From an uncultured Clostridiaceae bacterium (GTDB lineage: Bacteria > Bacillota > Clostridia > Clostridiales > Oxobacteraceae), in contig CALCDS010000377.1 of the NCBI GenBank assembly GCA_937900065.1, forward strand, positions 1 to 11,977: DNA of 11,977 nucleotides. The letters are read 5' to 3'. The position numbers were made by a program, and so were the translations under genes. The notes under the pieces were generated by a model that saw only the letters and a list, made by a program, of their open reading frames with translations, did no database searches and was not told where the DNA came from. This document shows positions 7,165 to 11,977 of the stretch, piece after piece (position 1 is the first letter of the stretch; each line of letters starts with the position of its first letter).

Positions 7165-8628
7165 TTGGCAAGCAGGATTAAAAAGATCGGGGCAGTTGTA
7201 CTGATTTTGGTATTCGTGCTTTTAGGATGTGGTTCTTATCAGGGCTTCAATCCGCAAACTTACAGCGTCGACAGGATAAAGAATACGATAGATAAGCTTT
7301 CATCCAAAGAATTCAATGGGAGAATGGCCGGGACAAAATACGGCAGGATTACAGAAGAGTATGTAGAGGCCAGGTTTAAAGAGGCAGGATTGAAACCTGG
7401 CGGGGTTAAAGGCACTTATTTTCAGGAATTCCCAGGGATAAGCGGAAATCCATCGGGTGAGTATATACTTGAAATTTATGATGGAAAAGATATGGTCAAA
7501 ACATATAAATATGCTAAAGATTATAAAAGCTTTGCTTATTTTTCACATTCCGGTGAAGTGAGTGCAGGTGCTGTCAAATTAGATTCATTGACCGGGAATA
7601 TCCCAAAGGGAGATGGCAAACTAGCGCTTGTTCAAGGTTTTAACAATGCCATATTAAACAGGGAATCAAAAATATTATCTGATCTTTATGGAGCAGGTTA
7701 CAGAGGCCTTATAGTAAGAGTTGGTTCGACATTATCGAGGAAAAAGGGCCAGTTTGGGTATGAGGACAAATCAGAAGCATCAAAAATGCCGAGGGTATGC
7801 GTTACAGGCAATGTGTTTGACGAGCTGCTCGATTACGCTGGCCGCGGCTTTAGGATTCACTTGAAATCAGCCTATGATGTGAAAAATTTTATTGCAAGGA
7901 ACGTGATTGGGATCATAAGACCAAAGGAGCCTTCGGATAAATATCTTATAATATCGGCTCATATGGACCACCTTGGAGTTGACCCGGACGGCGTATATTT
8001 TCCCGGTGCCCTGGACAATGCGTCGGGTGTATCATGCATGATCGAGATTGCAAATGCAGTGATGTCGCAAAAGAAAAAGCCTGATGTAAATGTCGTGTTT
8101 ATAGCATTTAGCGGCGAGGAGGAGATGCTCTACGGTTCGAGTTATTATGTGAGAAATCCCATATATCCTTTGGATGGTACGCGTGTCATAAATTTGGATA
8201 TGGTTGGCGCAAAAAAAAGCATGCCCCTTAGCATATTAAAGACTGGCACAGGACACAGAGGCTCAAGCGAGGCCGATATATTTGAGCGTTTCGAGGATAA
8301 TGCAAGGGATCTGAATTTAGAATATGAGTTAACATCAGGCGGTGCAAGCGACCATGCTCCATTTGCAGATGCGGGTGTGCCTGCGGTCACGCTTATAGAT
8401 TATGAAAAAGTCGTTTACCATGTCCCGGAGGACACTATGGATAATATAGGTACACATAATTTAAAACGCGCCATGGATTTGACTATGGCTGTCGTGGGTG
8501 AGGAGATATATATTGAAGGCGAAGAGGCAGGTATGCCTCATGTTTATATATACGTCATAGCCATAATCATAATCGCAGCATCAGGATTTATCATATACAG
8601 GAGATATTGTTTAAAAAAAGTGCGTTGA
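7165..8628 (+). CDS. M28-family zinc aminopeptidase, lipoprotein with PA-like insert
   Basis: 487 residues starting at TTG. The N-terminus has ASRIKK, a hydrophobic run and a lipobox LLGC (C22), so it should be exported and lipid-anchored on the outer face of the membrane. Residues ~120-235 look like a protease-associated (PA) domain, as in many M28 enzymes. The catalytic domain carries the two-zinc ligand set of the family: H266 (HMDH), D284 (ALDNASG), E318/E319 (SGEEE), D345 (NLDMVG) and H419 (YHVPEDT). All are present, so it is probably an active aminopeptidase or related exopeptidase that supplies amino acids from extracellular peptides. Unusually, residues ~460-479 form a second hydrophobic segment followed by YRRYCLKKVR, a typical membrane anchor with a cytoplasmic positive tail. 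The gene appears to be a single transcription unit, with about 98 nt before the next start. Confidence 0.92.
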   Translation: MASRIKKIGAVVLILVFVLLGCGSYQGFNPQTYSVDRIKNTIDKLSSKEFNGRMAGTKYGRITEEYVEARFKEAGLKPGGVKGTYFQEFPGISGNPSGEYILEIYDGKDMVKTYKYAKDYKSFAYFSHSGEVSAGAVKLDSLTGNIPKGDGKLALVQGFNNAILNRESKILSDLYGAGYRGLIVRVGSTLSRKKGQFGYEDKSEASKMPRVCVTGNVFDELLDYAGRGFRIHLKSAYDVKNFIARNVIGIIRPKEPSDKYLIISAHMDHLGVDPDGVYFPGALDNASGVSCMIEIANAVMSQKKKPDVNVVFIAFSGEEEMLYGSSYYVRNPIYPLDGTRVINLDMVGAKKSMPLSILKTGTGHRGSSEADIFERFEDNARDLNLEYELTSGGASDHAPFADAGVPAVTLIDYEKVVYHVPEDTMDNIGTHNLKRAMDLTMAVVGEEIYIEGEEAGMPHVYIYVIAIIIIAASGFIIYRRYCLKKVR

Positions 8629-8708
8629 TCAAAAAATAGAACAAAAAAGTCTGGGGAATCAATGGTATCTTTTTTATTGTCCTATGGAATAATAAAACCA
8701 TACGATAT

Positions 8709-8715
8709 GGTGAGG
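8709..8715 (+). promoter_or_regulatory. RBS of the prenyl synthase gene
   Basis: GGTGAGG lies 11 nt upstream of ATG 8727. Spacing is slightly long but this is the only good Shine-Dalgarno match before the conserved part of the protein. Confidence 0.55.
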
Positions 8716-8726
8716 ATGATAATGAT

Positions 8727-9710
8727 ATGAAAACTATTGAATCTCCAGCTTCGAGTGCTTTGTTTGCAGCGGATTTTCCAGGCATTATGGAAGTGGAAGA
8801 AGCGCTGCATTCTATTTTTGCCAAAGCCGAAGGCGTGACGAGGGACATATGCCTCTCACTAAATTCCGGGGGCAAAAGGATCAGGCCTGCATTGGTTATT
8901 CTAAGCGGGCTTTGTTTTTCAGATTTATCATTTGAAATGGTAAATACGGGTGTGGCTGCCGAGCTCATACATATGGCCTCGCTTGTACACGACGACGTGA
9001 TAGACAAATCATTTACCCGAAGGGGAAAAAGAAGCGTAAACGCAGTGTACGGAAACCGTTATGCGGTTTTGGCAGGCGATTTTCTGTTCGCAAAAGCATT
9101 CTCAATACTTTCATCATACAACCTTGCAAAGAGCATGAAATATTTTACAGATGCAATAGAGCAGATGTGCGATGGAGAATTAAACCAGGCAGAAGACTCT
9201 TTTGATTATAAAATTTCGATTGACAGATATTTTAAGCGCATTGCCCAGAAAACCGGCATATTGATTTCATCATGCTGCAGATCAGGCGCTTCTGTTGCCG
9301 GTGCTGATGATGAATATGTAAATATTTTAAGGGATTATGGAATGGATTTGGGGTGTGCGTTTCAAATAATAGACGACATACTTGATTTTAACGGTGATGA
9401 AACAAAACTTGGAAAGCCTGTGGGAAACGATATGACAAACGGCGATATAACACTGCCTGTTATACTTCTCATTCAAAATCCATTTTACAATTCAAAGATT
9501 ATAGAAATAATAAATACAGGTCAAGTAACTAAAGATTCCATAAAATATATAAACGATATGCTAAAAGCATCGGGTGCAATAGAGAGGGCGTATGAAATTG
9601 CAGAGAACCTTATAAACCGCGCAAAGTCACGCATTTGCAATGTCCCGGATTCTATTTACAGGTCATATCTCATTCAAATCGCAGACGGGATGCTTAACAG
9701 GAAGGCTTAA
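8727..9710 (+). CDS. Polyprenyl diphosphate synthase (trans, long-chain type)
   Basis: 327 residues, the normal length for single-chain E-prenyltransferases. The substrate-binding motif GGKRIRP is at 48-54, the first aspartate-rich motif DDVID at 89-93 with the following RRGKRS, and the second DDILD at 216-220 followed by GDETKLGKP. These bind Mg-diphosphates of the allylic primer and isopentenyl diphosphate. Residues 84 and 85, which lie five and four places before the first motif, are Ala and Ser instead of aromatic. In this family bulky residues there limit chains to C15-C20, so a longer product (C30-C35 or more) is expected. The product could serve menaquinone synthesis or, given the neighbour, a terpene cyclase. 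The gene converges on that cyclase and the stop codons overlap. Chain length is inferred; the enzyme class is certain. Confidence 0.93.
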   Translation: MKTIESPASSALFAADFPGIMEVEEALHSIFAKAEGVTRDICLSLNSGGKRIRPALVILSGLCFSDLSFEMVNTGVAAELIHMASLVHDDVIDKSFTRRGKRSVNAVYGNRYAVLAGDFLFAKAFSILSSYNLAKSMKYFTDAIEQMCDGELNQAEDSFDYKISIDRYFKRIAQKTGILISSCCRSGASVAGADDEYVNILRDYGMDLGCAFQIIDDILDFNGDETKLGKPVGNDMTNGDITLPVILLIQNPFYNSKIIEIINTGQVTKDSIKYINDMLKASGAIERAYEIAENLINRAKSRICNVPDSIYRSYLIQIADGMLNRKA

Positions 9711-9727
9711 ATTTTCAAAGCCTTTCT
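9699..9727. repeat. Hairpin across the overlapping stop codons of two convergent genes
   Basis: AGGAAGGCTT 9699-9708 pairs with AAGCCTTTCT 9718-9727 (ten pairs, one G-U), with a loop of nine bases. A third arm, AAAGGCT 9739-9745, can compete for the second. The hairpin lies over both stop codons (+ TAA 9708-9710, - TAA 9709-9707). Neither strand has a clear T-run after the stem, so it is at best a weak bidirectional terminator. Confidence 0.5.
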
Positions 9728-10753
9728 AAGCTTTAAGCAAAGGCTATACATGAGTTTTAATTTTACTCCATTGCTATCCATGATCGATTTTGACATAGCG
9801 TATAATTTCCCAGAGCGCGCTTTGGGGTCTGAAAGATACATAGAGACCAGCCCGTATACAATGGTTTTGTGAAATACGGGATATTTTAAACCATTTGCAC
9901 ATTGCAGCGAAGTTTCCATAAAAAGCTTCATGCGGCTTAGCGTTACATTCTCGTCTTTGTAATACTCTATAAAATTGAGCTCATTGTCTTTGATGTCTTC
10001 ATAGTAATCTATAAAATAATCAAGCAATATGTGAAAACCGCATATCCACGGGAAATATGCTGACACGATCTTTTTTATGGATTGCTCGTTGATATTTGGA
10101 TTGTATCCGGCTGCAAAAAGTACAAATATGCCTAAGGTAGAGCCTGATGCCGCACAAAATTCATTGGGCTTTATCATGGGATATTTATCGATATTTTGGC
10201 TTGCCCAGCCATAAAGCTTCTTTTCCCTCAAATTGCATGGTATGTGCTTGTATGACTGCATGGAAGAATACATATCTGCAAATTTTAAACAGTATTTCAG
10301 CACAGCATCATATGATGGTATTTTTGAAAGGCAGGCCCTGCAGGTTTCTATAAGCTCCCTTAAATATCCGCCATCGTCCTTATACGGATAATACATATAG
10401 TAATCGTGCAAACTGCCGCCGATTATGAGCGCGTCGCTCATTGCCAGATGGAGCTGATGGAATGCGTCTTCATCTTCAACATTGGCACGGTCGCACAGGT
10501 TGTCGAGGTAATCGCTTATGGTCTGGTATGCTACGATGAGCTTTACAGTATTTTCAGAGGCACATTTTGGGTACAGCGAAAATGCGCTTCCGCCCCTGGC
10601 ATGGAAGCCTTTTTTTTGTATGCTGCATATTGCCTGACGTGAAAGCTCGCTGTCAGGTATCGACAGCGCAGCTTTCATCCATTTATCAAGCTCCATATCA
10701 ACCAGCGGGAAAATATCCTTTATATATTTTTTTAAAATAAGGAATGTGTTCAT
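9707..10753 (-). CDS. ytpB: Tetraprenyl-beta-curcumene synthase-like terpene cyclase (DUF2600 / YtpB family)
   Basis: 348 residues, close to the ~360 of Bacillus YtpB. The protein is all helical with the family's ARGGSAFSLY (52-61), the aspartate-rich DYLDNLCDR (81-89) and a second acidic motif DYFIDYYED (245-253). In the class I terpene synthase fold such motifs bind Mg ions and the substrate diphosphate. Characterised YtpB cyclises tetraprenyl (C35, heptaprenyl) diphosphate to tetraprenyl-beta-curcumene, the first step to sesquarterpenes; some homologues use C25 substrates. The start ATG 10753-10751 overlaps the TGA of the preceding alaX gene (ATGA), and the only upstream Shine-Dalgarno-like match is a weak AGG, so translational coupling is likely. 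The gene runs towards the prenyl synthase, which could make its substrate. No squalene-cyclase-type partner for a second cyclisation is present in this window. Family is seen clearly; the product is inferred. Confidence 0.88.
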   Translation of the reverse strand: MNTFLILKKYIKDIFPLVDMELDKWMKAALSIPDSELSRQAICSIQKKGFHARGGSAFSLYPKCASENTVKLIVAYQTISDYLDNLCDRANVEDEDAFHQLHLAMSDALIIGGSLHDYYMYYPYKDDGGYLRELIETCRACLSKIPSYDAVLKYCLKFADMYSSMQSYKHIPCNLREKKLYGWASQNIDKYPMIKPNEFCAASGSTLGIFVLFAAGYNPNINEQSIKKIVSAYFPWICGFHILLDYFIDYYEDIKDNELNFIEYYKDENVTLSRMKLFMETSLQCANGLKYPVFHKTIVYGLVSMYLSDPKARSGKLYAMSKSIMDSNGVKLKLMYSLCLKLRKALKI

Positions 10754-11967
10754 TTCAAATACCTGTTTTTCAATATAACATATGCGGCATCCAGCGCACT
10801 TTCAAGATTTGAAACATCAGGTCCGCCGCCCTGGGCCGAGAATTTGCCTCCGCCGCCTTTTCCTCCTATTATCGGCAATACTTCCTTGAACAATTCACCT
10901 ATATTTATATTGATATCGTGGGAGCGTGAAAATACCATCCTTGCGCTGTCTGATTTCAATCCCAATAAGGCTACGGCATTATCGTGATTTGCAATTTTGC
11001 CTGACAGGGATATTATATCTTTAAAATCTTTGTCTTCGAAAAGCTTTTTTACTATTCTTACCCCTCCGACATCTTCGCCTTTGCTGTAAAGATCAGATGA
11101 TTCATATGAAAGGACCGTATCTTTTAGCGACTTTGTTTCTTTTTTTAGAGAGCACAGCTCGATAGACATCTTCGATATATTTTCCAAGACATCCTCATCT
11201 TTTGAAGAGAGGATGTTTGAAGCTTTATTTATGAAATCGTTTTTCCACTGGTAATCCTTAAGAGCCCTATTTCCGCATACGAATTCGACCCTTACGGAAT
11301 TTTTGTACTTTTCCCATTTGCGTATCTTGATTAGACCCACATCGCCCGTACGGCTGGGGTGGGTGCCTCCGCATGGGCAAAAGTCAAAGCCTTCTATTTC
11401 CACGATCCTTATATTGTCCTCAACTGTGGGCTGCTTTCTTAGTTTGTATTTGGAAAGCTCATCTTTTGAGGGGTAATGGCATGTTACAGGGAGGTTTTGG
11501 AACACTATATCGTTTGAAACATTCTCAGCCCTCTTGGCATCATCTTCAGAGAGGGATTGAATATCTATGTCTATGGTGACATACTTCTCTCCAAGGTGAA
11601 ATCCTATTGTATTGCATCCATAAAGATTTCCGAATGCTGCAGACAATATATGCTGTCCGCAGTGCTGCTGCATAAAGTCAAACCTTCGCTCCCAATCTAT
11701 TCTGCAGTCGACGTCATTTAGAGTATCCGGCTTTTTGTCGGCCCTATGGTATATAACTTTATCTTTTTTAAAAACATGGCTTATGCGGCAGTTGCCTATA
11801 ATGCCCGTATCCGATGGCTGGCCTCCCCCTTCAGGATAAAAAATCGTCCTGTCGAGCACCAACAGCACACTTCCATCTTCATCGCTTTTTACATCGACTA
11901 TGTTGGCCTTAAAGTTTTTTATGTATGAATCGTTCTCGTAAAGTTTTTCCAATGAATTCATCTCCAT
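10750..11967 (-). CDS. alaX: Alanyl-tRNA editing protein AlaX-L with DHHA1 domain
   Basis: 405 residues. The N-terminal part resembles the editing module of alanyl-tRNA synthetase: FYPEGGGQPSDTG (43-55) and a zinc site made of H102 and H106 (QHCGQH) plus C199 and H203 (CGGTH). A helical linker (~235-290) leads to a C-terminal DHHA1 domain with glycine-rich GGKGGGGKFSAQGGG near 365-380. It hydrolyses Ser-tRNA(Ala) and perhaps Gly-tRNA(Ala) in trans, in the cytoplasm, which prevents mistranslation. All four zinc ligands are intact. The start may be ATG 11967 or ATG 11961; GGAG lies only one base before the second, and just 10 bases upstream of the first are visible, so the choice is open. It is followed by the terpene cyclase gene with a 4-base overlap. 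Confidence 0.93.
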   Translation of the reverse strand: MEMNSLEKLYENDSYIKNFKANIVDVKSDEDGSVLLVLDRTIFYPEGGGQPSDTGIIGNCRISHVFKKDKVIYHRADKKPDTLNDVDCRIDWERRFDFMQQHCGQHILSAAFGNLYGCNTIGFHLGEKYVTIDIDIQSLSEDDAKRAENVSNDIVFQNLPVTCHYPSKDELSKYKLRKQPTVEDNIRIVEIEGFDFCPCGGTHPSRTGDVGLIKIRKWEKYKNSVRVEFVCGNRALKDYQWKNDFINKASNILSSKDEDVLENISKMSIELCSLKKETKSLKDTVLSYESSDLYSKGEDVGGVRIVKKLFEDKDFKDIISLSGKIANHDNAVALLGLKSDSARMVFSRSHDININIGELFKEVLPIIGGKGGGGKFSAQGGGPDVSNLESALDAAYVILKNRYLK

Positions 11968-11977
11968 TTTTTATCAA

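Noticed and set aside
8642..8676. A-run / T-run pairing after the M28 gene as a terminator
   Set aside because: The stem would be almost only A-T pairs with a poor inner part; no stable GC-rich hairpin is visible.
8677..8706. TTGTCC ... TACGAT as a promoter for the prenyl synthase
   Set aside because: Spacing is 18 nt, but the predicted transcription start (about 8713) would fall within the RBS, so it is not convincing.
8707..8730. Seven-codon ORF (MVRMIMI) ending with ATGA over the prenyl synthase start
   Set aside because: It has no Shine-Dalgarno of its own and could arise by chance from the ATG/ATA-rich leader; not enough to claim a leader peptide.

Overview
The window comes from an AT-rich Gram-positive bacterium, most likely a clostridial Firmicute. 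The evidence is the mix of families (YtpB-type terpene cyclase, long-chain prenyl synthase, AlaX with a DHHA1 tail, lipoprotein M28 peptidase), the strong AGG/GGAGG-type Shine-Dalgarno sites, heavy use of ATA and AGG codons, and a very large secreted multidomain enzyme of a clostridial type. No species can be named from the sequence alone.

Bases 1-560 are a junction of mobile or degenerate parts. Bases 2-232 are the end of a four-helix-bundle (S23 / 23S-intervening-sequence) protein that seems to have lost about 27 internal residues. Bases ~265-541 are the 3' part of a group II intron: a likely domain III hairpin, a short domain IV with no reverse transcriptase, a near-perfect domain V with a CGC triad, and a domain VI-like hairpin with a bulged A. 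The intron runs straight into the first Ig-like repeat of the next gene.

Bases ~540-5550 encode a giant extracellular protein of about 1660 residues. In order it has three Ig-like repeats, a phosphodiester glycosidase (NAGPA) domain, two bacterial Ig-like domains, a jelly-roll-like module, an Ig-like domain, a cohesin-like domain, a small beta domain, and a purple-acid-phosphatase-like pair (Fn3-like plus metallophosphatase). It has no credible start codon, RBS or signal peptide after the intron, so the visible part is a 3' exon or a 5'-truncated gene. A good intrinsic terminator follows it.

Bases 5797-9710 hold three plus-strand genes: a BaiN/HI0933-family flavoprotein, a lipoprotein M28 aminopeptidase starting at TTG (extended -10 promoter, strong RBS), and a trans-long-chain polyprenyl diphosphate synthase. 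On the minus strand, bases 11967-9707 hold an alaX-ytpB operon: alanyl-tRNA editing protein followed, with an ATGA overlap, by a tetraprenyl-beta-curcumene-synthase-like terpene cyclase. The cyclase converges on the prenyl synthase and the stop codons overlap at a TTAA. The two are a plausible substrate-supplier and cyclase pair for a C35 (sesquarterpene) or related lipid.

The most notable points are the group II intron 3' end fused in frame to a secreted enzyme that lacks its own start, the S23-type remnant beside or inside that intron, the union of an uncovering-enzyme domain and a phosphatase in one polypeptide, and the compact terpene gene pair.
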